A stretch of DNA of 38,807 nucleotides from Planctomycetota bacterium (GTDB taxonomy: Bacteria > Planctomycetota > UBA1135 > GCA-002748355), in contig JALSSW010000162.1 of NCBI GenBank assembly GCA_026984035.1, positions 1 to 38,807 on the forward strand, written 5' to 3'. Below are positions 1 through 7,608 of the stretch, piece after piece (position 1 is the stretch's first letter; each line of letters begins with the position of its first letter). A program made the position numbers and the translations under genes. The notes below the pieces were generated by a model that ran no database searches, was not told the DNA's origin, and worked only from the letters and a program-made list of their open reading frames with translations.

Positions 1-1641
1 GAAGATCCCCCCCTCCCGCTCTCCGCAGACCTGGCCGACTTCCTCCAAGATTCCTGGACACATCTGGGACCCCAAGAAAAGGCCCTCCTCGAAGCGGCCG
101 CCGTCCTTGGTCTCGAATTCGATCCCGAAAACTTGGGAAAGCTCTTGGGACTTCCACTTTTGGATACCCTCCGCAGCCTGGCTCCCCTCCATCCGGCCTG
201 GATCCTCTCCAGCGCCCGACGCATCCGTTTCCGCCGCCTGTCCGAGAGACGCTGGATCCTTCACAACATTCCGCCCGAGCGCCGCATCTTGCTCCACAAA
301 AAAGCCGCCGCACTTTGCGAAGAGACCGATGCCCCTCCCTCCAGGATCGGTCTCCATTGGTCTCGAGCGGGGCTCCACGACAAGGCCATCCCCTTCCTGT
401 TGCAAGGTGCACGCGAAGCACTGCGCTCCGGACGACACCATCGAGCGCGTCGCCTCCTCCGACGTTGCTTGCTCCACCTCGATGCCTTACCGCGGATCCC
501 CCTCCATGCGCAGCAACGCCTGGAGGCTGAACTTCTCCTGGCCGAAGTCGCCCTCGAAGAGGACAGGCTCCAACAGGCAGACGCCTTGCTTCGCCGCGCA
601 CAGTCCAGAGCCCGCATCCTCGGTGCAGGTCCCGAAGAACAGCAGCTCCTTCTCCTCCGAGGAAAGATCGCCTTCGAACATGGGCACTTGGGGCAAGCCC
701 TCGTTTTCTTCCAACGCAGCCTCGAAGGAGAAAGCGACGACCCAGGGTTTGCAGCCGAAGCCCTGCGCTTTGAGGCCCAGATTCTCAGTCTCCAAGGACA
801 GATAAAAACCGCCCTGAGCCTCCTCGGCAAAGCCCACGATCTCCTTCCCCTTCATGGCGAACGCCAAAGCCTCCGCTTTGCGCGAGTCTCCCGGGAGTTG
901 GCAAAACTTGAGGGAACGCGCTTTCGAACGGAGATGGCCGAGGTACACCGCCGCGAGGCCCGCAAGCTTTTTGAGCTTTTCGGCTCAAGGCTCGATCTGC
1001 AACGCCTCGACCTCGACCACGCCCACCTCCTCCTCGAGCTGGGGCGAAGGGAAGAGGCTCTCCCTCTCATCCAAGAGATCCTGGCGAACCCGGGAAGCCC
1101 TTATCTGCGGAGGAGGGCTGCCTTTGAGCAAGCTCTTCTCCACTTTTACCGAGGAGCCTTTGTGCTCGCGGAAAAACTGGCATCCCAAGAAAGGGAGAAA
1201 ACAGAAAGCGTCCAAAATCAACTTCTGCGAGAACTTCAAATCATCCAGCTCGAATCCCAATTTCGCACTGGGGGCGTCACCCTCTCCCAAGCCGAAGTCC
1301 TTGCCCGTGATGCCGAAAAAGATGGCTTCCCTCATACAAGCATCCTTGCCCAACGTTTCCTGGCCCAAGTTCTTGTCCAGTTGGGTTCCCCAGAGACCGC
1401 TCTGGACATTCTCGACCAGGCCAGAGCGCTTCTCCGCCCCCTCAGCCTCGACCCCACCATGGAGCTGGGCATCGCTCTTGTGCGTTCCAAAGCCTACGCC
1501 AAAATGCAACACCCCCAAGAGGCAAAGCGTTGGCGACGCCTGGGACGACGCCACCTCGAACGCCTCGCAGCCAACCTCCCCCCTGGGCAGCGGCGGGCAT
1601 TTCTTCAGGGGACACCCATTCGTCGAGCCCTTCTCCGTTAG
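1..1641 (+). CDS. TPR-rich ATPase/regulator, C-terminal part (5' truncated by window edge)
   Basis: Frame 1 is open from the first base to a TAG at 1639-1641 (546 codons), so the gene starts upstream of the window. The first ~95 residues resemble the stretch that follows the NTPase in COG3899/AAA_16-type regulators: an 'LLEAAAVLGLEF' segment, then a basic helix ending in 'PPERRILLHKKAAALCEE', close to the family's R..LH..AA pattern. The rest is almost entirely Leu/Ala/Arg-rich helical pairs typical of tetratricopeptide repeats, for example around residues 115-260 and 330-500. Such repeats normally bind partners or sense ligands downstream of an STAND or AAA ATPase, often behind a Ser/Thr kinase domain or with a DNA-binding domain. 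The catalytic part is not visible, so the output is unknown. An internal TTG at 133 is not a credible start because coding character extends upstream of it. Confidence 0.72.
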   Translation, partial: EDPPLPLSADLADFLQDSWTHLGPQEKALLEAAAVLGLEFDPENLGKLLGLPLLDTLRSLAPLHPAWILSSARRIRFRRLSERRWILHNIPPERRILLHKKAAALCEETDAPPSRIGLHWSRAGLHDKAIPFLLQGAREALRSGRHHRARRLLRRCLLHLDALPRIPLHAQQRLEAELLLAEVALEEDRLQQADALLRRAQSRARILGAGPEEQQLLLLRGKIAFEHGHLGQALVFFQRSLEGESDDPGFAAEALRFEAQILSLQGQIKTALSLLGKAHDLLPLHGERQSLRFARVSRELAKLEGTRFRTEMAEVHRREARKLFELFGSRLDLQRLDLDHAHLLLELGRREEALPLIQEILANPGSPYLRRRAAFEQALLHFYRGAFVLAEKLASQEREKTESVQNQLLRELQIIQLESQFRTGGVTLSQAEVLARDAEKDGFPHTSILAQRFLAQVLVQLGSPETALDILDQARALLRPLSLDPTMELGIALVRSKAYAKMQHPQEAKRWRRLGRRHLERLAANLPPGQRRAFLQGTPIRRALLR

Positions 1642-1746
1642 CCCGTGGGGATGCAGGAAGAGTTCGCAAGCATGCAAAGACAACCCTTCCCCGCGGCCGC
1701 AAAGATCCCGCCCTTGTCCCTTCCGAGCCTTGTCTTAAACAAAGCT

Positions 1747-2193
1747 ATGATGGAAAGCTCCCTGATTCTCCCCTGTGCCCATTGCGGGCAGTTAAACCGA
1801 GTCCCTTCCGCCAAGCTGGGGAACCGGCCCGTCTGCGCCACCTGCCACCAAGCTCTTACCGGGGGAAAGCCGGCGGAGCTTGACCCCGAACGATTCCAGA
1901 AACTCATCCAACGCAGTGATCTCCCCGTCATCATTGACTTTTGGGCCCCATGGTGCGGCCCCTGCAAAATGATGGCTCCGGAATTTGCCAAGGCCGCTGC
2001 ATCCTTGGCGGGCAAGGCCATCTTGGCCAAGCTCAATACCCAGGACTATCCCCAAGCAGCCGCCCAATTTGGGATCTCGGGGATCCCGACGATGATCCTC
2101 TTCCACAAGGGGAGGGAAGCTGCACGCAAATCCGGAGCCATGCAAGCGCCTCAAATCCTGGCCTGGATTCAATCCGAAAGCTCCAAGGCCTAG
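1747..2193 (+). CDS. trxC: Thioredoxin 2-type protein with N-terminal zinc ribbon (TrxC)
   Basis: Encodes a cytoplasmic thiol-disulfide reductase of 148 residues, close to the usual TrxC length of about 140-147. Residues 10, 13, 30 and 33 are cysteines in two CxxC pairs, the zinc-binding ribbon that separates TrxC from plain TrxA. The thioredoxin fold follows, with the active site WCGPC (C70 and C73) and the cis-proline segment 'GIPTMILF'. TrxC reduces disulfides in target proteins, usually through thioredoxin reductase, and in other bacteria is linked to oxidative stress. I chose the tandem ATGs at 1747/1750 because the in-frame sequence back to 1645 is not thioredoxin-like and would put about 34 odd residues before the zinc ribbon. 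No clear Shine-Dalgarno site is visible. It lies about 105 bases after the TPR gene and is probably transcribed separately. Confidence 0.93.
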   Translation: MMESSLILPCAHCGQLNRVPSAKLGNRPVCATCHQALTGGKPAELDPERFQKLIQRSDLPVIIDFWAPWCGPCKMMAPEFAKAAASLAGKAILAKLNTQDYPQAAAQFGISGIPTMILFHKGREAARKSGAMQAPQILAWIQSESSKA

Positions 2194-2215
2194 CGCATTT
2201 CCCTGGAGCCTCGGT

Positions 2216-2989
2216 TTAGAGCTGGGTCTTGACCAAGGTCACTAAAAGGAGGGTCGTCGCATTGTGCATGGCATGCAGACCTACGGGTTCCCAGATGCTC
2301 CCCGATTGTTCCCGAAGCCAGGCGAGCATGAGGGCAAGATACCCAAGAGGGATGACAAATTTCCAACCCCCATGGGGAAAGGAAAAGGCCAGAGCCGTGA
2401 TCAGGGCTGCCGGCCAAAATGACAGCTTGCCGCGCAGCCAGGAAAAGAGGCTTCCCCGGAAAAGAAGCTCCTCGGCCAGAGGAGCCGTGACACAGGTCGT
2501 GATCCACAGAAGAACCATTCCATAGGGGGGGATTCCGGACTTGAGGAAGAATTGGAGAACCTCTTGCTTGGGTGGGCCGAGGCCTAGGGCTTTGAGCCCT
2601 AAACTATAAAGGAAGGCGAGTGTCCACCAACTGAATCCCATGGGGAGGTACCAGAGCATGCCTTTGAGGATCCCCTTCAGGGGGGACGGCACTTGGGTCC
2701 AACCGAGGGCCTTTTGACTCCCTGTTCCACCATGGAACCTGCGGAGCCAAAGAATGCTGAAGGCAAGAAAAAGATGCACGGGGATCTGGAGAGCGGCCAA
2801 CTGCCAGGGGTGCTTGGAGGCATCATTCCCTGCAAAAAGCCATCGAGAGAGATTGGCTGCAATGAAGGAAAGAAGGAAAAACAGGAAGAAGGCCATTAGG
2901 ACTTCGAAGCCTGTGACCCCGGAACGAAGGGACTCCGGATCGGAAAGCGACTCGACCGCAGGGAAGGCCTTAGGTTTCTCGTCTTTCAT
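2216..2989 (-). CDS. CPBP-family intramembrane metalloprotease (Abi/CAAX protease-like)
   Basis: A 257-residue polytopic membrane protein with about six to eight hydrophobic segments from residue 27 to 250. The CPBP signature is present: EELLFRG with the paired glutamates E173/E174 and R178, a second motif with H206, and 'HAMHN' with H239 and N243. Known members are membrane-embedded proteases that cleave prenylated or other membrane proteins, or act in bacteriocin immunity. The substrate here is unknown. The ATG at 2989 overlaps the thiG stop codon as ATGA, so it is translated with the thiamine genes. A peptidase in a thiS-thiG operon has no obvious role in thiamine synthesis. It may simply share the transcript. 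Confidence 0.85.
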   Translation of the reverse strand: MKDEKPKAFPAVESLSDPESLRSGVTGFEVLMAFFLFFLLSFIAANLSRWLFAGNDASKHPWQLAALQIPVHLFLAFSILWLRRFHGGTGSQKALGWTQVPSPLKGILKGMLWYLPMGFSWWTLAFLYSLGLKALGLGPPKQEVLQFFLKSGIPPYGMVLLWITTCVTAPLAEELLFRGSLFSWLRGKLSFWPAALITALAFSFPHGGWKFVIPLGYLALMLAWLREQSGSIWEPVGLHAMHNATTLLLVTLVKTQL

Positions 2990-3795
2990 TCGCCGGGAAG
3001 CCCCTCCATGGGGGAAGAGGCGGTGGCGTAGGGCTTACAGGGGATCCGGCCCGATAGATAGGCGTCCCGACCCGCCTCGCAGGCGAGCTTCATGGCCCTG
3101 GCCATGCGAACGGGATCCTTGGCCCCGGCAATCCCCGTGTTGAGGAGCACTCCGTCTGCTCCCAATTCCATGGCCCTTGAAACATGAGAAGCGGTCCCCA
3201 CTCCTGCGTCAATCAGAACAGGAACCTCGATACTCTCCAGGATGAAGGAGAGATAGAGAGGATTCAAAAGACCCTGGCCGGAGCCGATGGGCGAGCCGGC
3301 GGGCATGACGGCAGCGACCCCAACATCCTGGAGACGCTTGGCGAAAATGGGATCGTCGGATGTGTAAGCGAGGACGGTAAAGCCCTCCTCCACCAAAGTT
3401 TCAGCCGCTTCCAGCGTCCCCACCACATCGGGAAGGAGGGTTTTTTTGTCCCCTAGGACTTCGAGCTTGACAAGGTTCGAAAAGCCCAGCTCACGACCCA
3501 TCCGTGCGGCGCGCACGGCCTCCTCGGCCGTGAAACATCCAGCCGTGTTGGGCAAGAGGGTGTATCGATCTTTGTCCAAGGAATCCAAAAGACTCTTTCC
3601 TTTGGGTGCGTCGAGATCGAGGCGGCGCACCGCCACCGTCACACATTCGGTTCCCGAAGCCAGAAGTGCATCCCGCATCAATTCATAGCTCGCGTATTTC
3701 CCGGTCCCAACCAAAAGACGGGAGCTGAAGCTGTGGTCCCCGATCCGTAAGGGTCGGTCCACTGGGTTTTTCGGATCTCGGTAGTTCATGCTCAT
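2986..3795 (-). CDS. thiG: Thiazole synthase ThiG
   Basis: ThiG condenses 1-deoxy-D-xylulose 5-phosphate, dehydroglycine/iminoglycine and sulfur from ThiS thiocarboxylate into the thiazole phosphate of thiamine. The 269-residue product is close to typical ThiG length (~255-270). The '[10 protein letters not shown]' segment holds the Schiff-base lysine, K110. The conserved 'PNTAGC', '[12 protein letters not shown]' and '[31 protein letters not shown]' regions are all present; the last forms the phosphate-binding end of the TIM barrel. The ATG at 3795 was chosen over an in-frame upstream codon at 3813, because 3795 follows the thiS stop (3797-3799) by one base and has a strong GGGGGGAGG ribosome site just upstream. 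The stop overlaps the CPBP protease start. Confidence 0.95.
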   Translation of the reverse strand: MSMNYRDPKNPVDRPLRIGDHSFSSRLLVGTGKYASYELMRDALLASGTECVTVAVRRLDLDAPKGKSLLDSLDKDRYTLLPNTAGCFTAEEAVRAARMGRELGFSNLVKLEVLGDKKTLLPDVVGTLEAAETLVEEGFTVLAYTSDDPIFAKRLQDVGVAAVMPAGSPIGSGQGLLNPLYLSFILESIEVPVLIDAGVGTASHVSRAMELGADGVLLNTGIAGAKDPVRMARAMKLACEAGRDAYLSGRIPCKPYATASSPMEGLPGE

Positions 3796-3796
3796 C

Positions 3797-4000
3797 TCAT
3801 CCTCCCCCCACAAGGGTCACGATCTCCAACTCATCCCCCTCTTGGAGGAGCACATCCTTATAGCGCTCCCTGGGGACAATCTCGCGGTTTCTCTCCACAG
3901 CAACTCCTCGACCAGGCACAACGCCAAGACCCTCGAGCAAGGCGAGGAGGGTCTTTCCCTCCTCCACCATCCTCTCTTTTCCGTTTACTCGAATCCTCAT
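3797..4000 (-). CDS. thiS: Sulfur carrier protein ThiS
   Basis: A 67-residue ubiquitin-fold protein ending in Gly-Gly-Gly. The C-terminal GG is adenylated and thiocarboxylated by ThiF/MoeB-type enzymes, and the sulfur is handed to ThiG. The pattern is typical of ThiS: an N-terminal strand 'MRIRVNGKE', a central '[10 protein letters not shown]' helix, '[16 protein letters not shown]', and the final '[13 protein letters not shown]'. The stop codon is one base before the thiG start, so the two are co-translated. thiF, thiH/thiO and thiC are not in this window. The 62-base gap to the divergent kinase gene is too short for a complete TPP riboswitch. Confidence 0.94.
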   Translation of the reverse strand: MRIRVNGKERMVEEGKTLLALLEGLGVVPGRGVAVERNREIVPRERYKDVLLQEGDELEIVTLVGGG

Positions 4001-4062
4001 GATCTCATTTCACCAAGGTCACCAAAGGAAACTGCCTGTCCATCTTGTAGCATGAAACCTGG

Positions 4063-5166
4063 ATGAATCCACCGATGAACAAAGAAGAAGCAAGGTTCCT
4101 GGCCCGCCTGGTCCATGGTGGCTTTCTCCCCGAGGAGGGTTTGCGTGAAGCGCTCCGTGAGCGAAGGGGGAATGAAAACGGTCAGGAGAGTCTCTCCTCC
4201 CTCCTGGCCCGCAAGGGACTCATGGAGGAAAAAGAGGTCCAACGCCTCTGGGACAACGCTGTGGGCGAGCGCCCCAGGCTTCGGCGTTATGAGCTTGGCC
4301 CCCTCCTGGGGGAAGGAAAACAGGCCCGGATTTTTGAGGCCAAGGACCGCCAGGACGGAAAAAACTACGCCCTCAAGATCCTCCGGGAAGAGCAGGCAAG
4401 GGATCCGATCAAAAGAGCGCGTTTTCTCGAAGAAGGACGCACCCTCTGTAACTTGTCCTGCGAAGGCCTTGTGGGGGCCCACCGCTTGGCGCGGGATCAG
4501 GGGACTTATTTCCTGGTCCTGGACCTGCTCCAGGGCCGCGACCTGCTCGAAGAGTTGCGCGAACGGGGGCGCCTCCCCGAAGAAGAGGCCTTGGCCATTG
4601 TCCATTCGGTCGGACGGAGCCTCTGTGCCCTGCGAGGAGAGGGCCTCATCCACCGGGATATCAAACCCAGCAACATTCATTTGCTGCAGGAGGGAGGCAC
4701 GGTCCTTCTCGATCTCGGCTTCGCCGTCCAGGAAGGCAGCCTCGAGGACAGCGAAACCACGGTAGGCACCATCGCCTACATCGCCCCGGAACAGGCCGAA
4801 GGGCGCGGAGATCTGGATGGACGGGCTGACATCTACGCCCTAGGAGCCACCCTCTACCATCTGGTAGTCGGGGAGCCGCCCTTTCAGGGAGAGGACGACC
4901 AAGAACTCTTGCTCCGGCAGATCCAACAGCCCTTGGACTCCTCCAAGATCCGTGCACTGGACCTGTCCCCGAGGCTGCATTACTTCATCGAGAAGATGAT
5001 GGCCAAGGACAGGGAGATTCGATATCCGGGCCCGGAGGCCCTGGTTCAAGACCTTCAGGAAAAGGCAGGCCCTTTTGCCGCGCCTCGCCCCCTGATGCCA
5101 GGAAGCACCAAGGCCAAGAACCTCAGCGCCCACAGGAGGCGACGAAAAAAAAGGCGGAGACGCTGA
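4063..5166 (+). CDS. Hanks-type serine/threonine protein kinase with extra N-terminal domain
   Basis: 367 residues. The kinase domain spans about residues 76-335. It has a glycine loop 'LGEGKQARIFEA', the ATP-anchoring lysine K105 in 'YALKIL', the catalytic loop HRDIKPSN (197-204), a metal-binding DLG (217-219, the usual bacterial variant of DFG), and APE at 241-243. All residues needed for activity are there. About 70 residues precede it, a helical domain with 'FLARLVHGGFLPEEGLREAL' and 'LLARKGLMEEKEVQRLWD', which looks like a repeated short motif of unknown role. There is no transmembrane segment and no PASTA domain, so it should be cytoplasmic. The C-terminus is a run of Arg/Lys that could bind nucleic acid or membrane. 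The TGA is one base before the next gene. Targets are unknown. Confidence 0.92.
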   Translation: MNPPMNKEEARFLARLVHGGFLPEEGLREALRERRGNENGQESLSSLLARKGLMEEKEVQRLWDNAVGERPRLRRYELGPLLGEGKQARIFEAKDRQDGKNYALKILREEQARDPIKRARFLEEGRTLCNLSCEGLVGAHRLARDQGTYFLVLDLLQGRDLLEELRERGRLPEEEALAIVHSVGRSLCALRGEGLIHRDIKPSNIHLLQEGGTVLLDLGFAVQEGSLEDSETTVGTIAYIAPEQAEGRGDLDGRADIYALGATLYHLVVGEPPFQGEDDQELLLRQIQQPLDSSKIRALDLSPRLHYFIEKMMAKDREIRYPGPEALVQDLQEKAGPFAAPRPLMPGSTKAKNLSAHRRRRKKRRRR

Positions 5167-5167
5167 G

Positions 5168-5632
5168 ATGGAAGACGATTTCCCGGAAAACCCTCTTCAA
5201 GGCTTCTCCTTCTCCTGCCGACGGAGCGGAAACTGCTGCGCTCAGCCCGGTGGGCGCGTCCGTTTGGAGGCCAAGCTGCTGCCCAAGATTGCGGCACACC
5301 TAGGCCTCAAGGTGGAAGGGCTCCTGTCCCTCTATCTGGTCCAGGGACCCGATGGAGACTTTCTCGCCAAGGAAGCTCAAGGCGGTGCCTGTCCCTTCCT
5401 GGCATCCAAGGACGGCAAAGCCTCCTGTAAAATCTATCCCTTTCGCCCCGAGCACTGCCGCAGCTTTCCTTTTCGTGAAGATGTGCTCAAGGACTCTCGA
5501 GTGCTCGCATCGGTTCTCCGATTTTGCCCCGGTCTCCGCCCCTGCGCCCAAGATAACCCACCCCCCGAAGACTCAAGATCCCAAGACTCCTCCCCAGAAA
5601 ACCCGGAAGAGAATTCATGGGAACTCCCCTGA
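5168..5632 (+). CDS. YkgJ-type cysteine-cluster protein (UPF0153-like)
   Basis: A 154-residue protein with the cysteine pattern of the YkgJ family, proposed to chelate zinc or iron: 'CRRSGNCC' near residue 17-24, a central 'CPFL', then 'CKIYPFRPEHCRSFPFRED' and a later 'FCPG'. The signature CxxYPxRPxxCRxFP is well conserved. The biochemical role of the family is not established; some members occur near Fe-S or flagellar genes. The last ~25 residues are Pro/Ser/Asp/Glu-rich and probably disordered. The start lies one base after the kinase stop, implying translational coupling. The protein may therefore be a partner or substrate of that kinase, which is inference only. Confidence 0.83.
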   Translation: MEDDFPENPLQGFSFSCRRSGNCCAQPGGRVRLEAKLLPKIAAHLGLKVEGLLSLYLVQGPDGDFLAKEAQGGACPFLASKDGKASCKIYPFRPEHCRSFPFREDVLKDSRVLASVLRFCPGLRPCAQDNPPPEDSRSQDSSPENPEENSWELP

Positions 5633-5701
5633 GATCGATCTCTCGGGGCGCCTCCTCCCCACAACCCAAGTCTCTTCCCCTTTCAGCCGAAAACATCCCC
5701 T

Positions 5702-6997
5702 ATGGGGAAAGGGAAAACGCGTTCTTGTGGGTCCAAAGCCTTCCTTGCGATCATCCTTGCAGGCATCGGACCCTTTTTACAACCAGTTCAAGGCCAAAGC
5801 TCCCGGGTCGCCCAACTAGGGTCCCAAGCGCACAGGGCGATCGCACTGAAGAAATATGCCCTGGCCAAGGTCTTGCTCTCCGAAGGCCTCAGACTGGCCC
5901 CCCAGAGCAAAGACCTTCGCGAGGCGATGACCGAAGTCTGCCTCCAGTTAGGGCTCAGCTTCCATAACGCCGGTAAGGTGCGGCGGGCCTATGACCAGTT
6001 TCGGCAGGCGACCCTTTGGGGCCCCAAGGACACCCGCACCTGGCTCGCCCTGGCTGAAGTCTCAAAATCTATGGGCAACTTCAGGCAGGCAGAATCTTCT
6101 TGGAAACGCTGCCTCACAGTCAACCCCAATGAATTCGATGCCCTCTACTCCCTGGGAAAGCTCTACTACGAGCGCCGCAGCTACAACAAGGCGGCCATCT
6201 TTTTAGGCCGAGCCAAGCAGGTGAATCCCAAGGATCCCCGCCCCAAACGTCTCCTCGAGAAAACGGGACAGGATCGGGGGATTGAACGCTTCTTCAGCCT
6301 CAAACAGAGCAGCCACTTCTCTTTCCATTTTCGTGAAACAAATGGAGGGGGAGATCGAAGAGCCAAGAACATTCTTAAATACCTGGAACAGGCCTATGGT
6401 GAACTTGTGCAATTTTTCGGCCTGGACCCTCAAAAAAACATGGTGGTGATGGCTTACGACACAAACGAATTTGCCATGCTCAAACATCCGGCCAACTGGA
6501 CCGTTGCTTACTATGATGGAAAAATCCGTGTTCCCATCGACGCATGGACAAAGAACAAAAAAGACGCATCCAAAGTTTTAAAGCATGAGCTGACCCATGC
6601 ATTCTTGGATGTCTTCGTTGAGGATGCTAGCCCCTGGCTACACGAGGGCCTTGCCCAGCTCAACGAGGAGCGACCCCTGGAACCAAACCTTGCTATTTTA
6701 CAACAGACAGGGATCTTTGGTCCCAAACAGCTCCGTTCCTCCTTTGTTCAGATCCAGGACGAAAACACGGTCAAGGTTTTGTATGCGGAGAGCTTGGTCC
6801 TCCTCCATTTCCTCCAGCGCCGGAGAGGCATCAATGGGATCCGTAACCTGGTCCGAAGCTTAAAAAAGGGAAAACAACCCATCGATCAAAGAGAAGATTT
6901 CGCCCTTAAAAAGATCTATGGTAAGGACCTCGCTGGCCTCCTGGATGAAATGCGAAAGGTTTACAAAATCCCGGTTCCCAGTAAACCTGGCAAATAG
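5702..6997 (+). CDS. Exported TPR protein with peptidase MA-like metalloprotease domain
   Basis: 431 residues. The N-terminus is a signal peptide: Lys/Arg residues 3-12, hydrophobic stretch about 13-26, likely cleavage near 'VQG-QSS'. TPR repeats occupy about residues 35-185, with clear units 'AYDQFRQATLWGPKD', 'AESSWKRCLTVNPNE' and 'AAIFLGRAKQVNPKD'. The C-terminal half is a gluzincin-type domain with HELTH at 295-299, zinc ligands and catalytic Glu, and a third-ligand segment 'HEGLAQ' around 314-319. This is the arrangement of the peptidase MA-like family. The protein should act in the periplasm, possibly on envelope proteins presented by the TPR region. It sits 69 bases after the YkgJ-like gene and may share its transcript. 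Substrate unknown. Confidence 0.85.
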   Translation: MGKGKTRSCGSKAFLAIILAGIGPFLQPVQGQSSRVAQLGSQAHRAIALKKYALAKVLLSEGLRLAPQSKDLREAMTEVCLQLGLSFHNAGKVRRAYDQFRQATLWGPKDTRTWLALAEVSKSMGNFRQAESSWKRCLTVNPNEFDALYSLGKLYYERRSYNKAAIFLGRAKQVNPKDPRPKRLLEKTGQDRGIERFFSLKQSSHFSFHFRETNGGGDRRAKNILKYLEQAYGELVQFFGLDPQKNMVVMAYDTNEFAMLKHPANWTVAYYDGKIRVPIDAWTKNKKDASKVLKHELTHAFLDVFVEDASPWLHEGLAQLNEERPLEPNLAILQQTGIFGPKQLRSSFVQIQDENTVKVLYAESLVLLHFLQRRRGINGIRNLVRSLKKGKQPIDQREDFALKKIYGKDLAGLLDEMRKVYKIPVPSKPGK

Positions 6998-7146
6998 CGC
7001 GCCGAGATCCTTTTGCATTCGGCTCCACCTGGAAAGGGGCATGGAAGTCGACATTTTGTCCCGTCCCCTTTTTTCCTTCTGTTTTTCCCAAGGAGGCTCG
7101 CTATTTTTCGGTCCCTGGGAATTCAACAAACTTTAGGAGAAACCAC

Positions 7147-7503
7147 ATGACCCACGTTGTCACCGAACGCTGCGTCGATTGCCGTTATACGGATTGCGCC
7201 ACTGTTTGCCCGGTTGAATGCTTCTACGAAACCACAGATCCGGCCATGCTGGTCATCAATCCCGATGAATGCATTGATTGTGAACTCTGCGTTCCCGAAT
7301 GCCCCATCAACGCGATATGGCCCGAAGAAGAACTCCCCGAGGAGTACTCTGACTGGCTCGAAAAAAATGCGGAGCTTTGGGAGCAAGGTGAACAGATCTC
7401 GGATAAGAAAGAGCCCTTGGAGGGAGCCCTGACTCTCGAGGAAATCCAAGAAAGAGAAAAAGAAAAGGGCTGGGACATCGAGGAACCATCTAAAGCGATG
7501 TGA
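7147..7503 (+). CDS. fdxA: Seven-iron ferredoxin (3Fe-4S plus 4Fe-4S), FdxA type
   Basis: A small electron carrier of 118 residues. All nine cysteines of 7Fe ferredoxins such as Azotobacter FdI are present in order: C9, C12, C17, C21, C25 and then C42, C45, C48, C52. By family analogy C9, C17 and C52 bind a 3Fe-4S cluster, C21, C42, C45 and C48 bind a 4Fe-4S cluster, and the others are near the clusters. The C-terminal region is acidic, with a conserved 'NAELWEQ....DKKEPL' helix. An AGGAGA site at 7135-7140 supports the ATG at 7147. It could take electrons from the pyruvate:ferredoxin oxidoreductase encoded 6.6 kb downstream, but the two are not in one operon, so that pairing is inference. 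Confidence 0.93.
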   Translation: MTHVVTERCVDCRYTDCATVCPVECFYETTDPAMLVINPDECIDCELCVPECPINAIWPEEELPEEYSDWLEKNAELWEQGEQISDKKEPLEGALTLEEIQEREKEKGWDIEEPSKAM

Positions 7504-7608
7504 TCATCGACCCCTTTGAGCTCGTCTCTTTTGCGTTTGTTTGCGGACTTTCGTTCGTAGACCTCCATTTTGGGATTCAAGAGAGACTCCTTGAGCCAGG
7601 GCAAGCAG

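Noticed and set aside
4001..4062. TPP riboswitch upstream of thiS
   Set aside because: Only 62 bases separate thiS from the divergent kinase gene, and no THI-box core (such as CUGAGA paired with a later GACCUGA-type element) is visible there.
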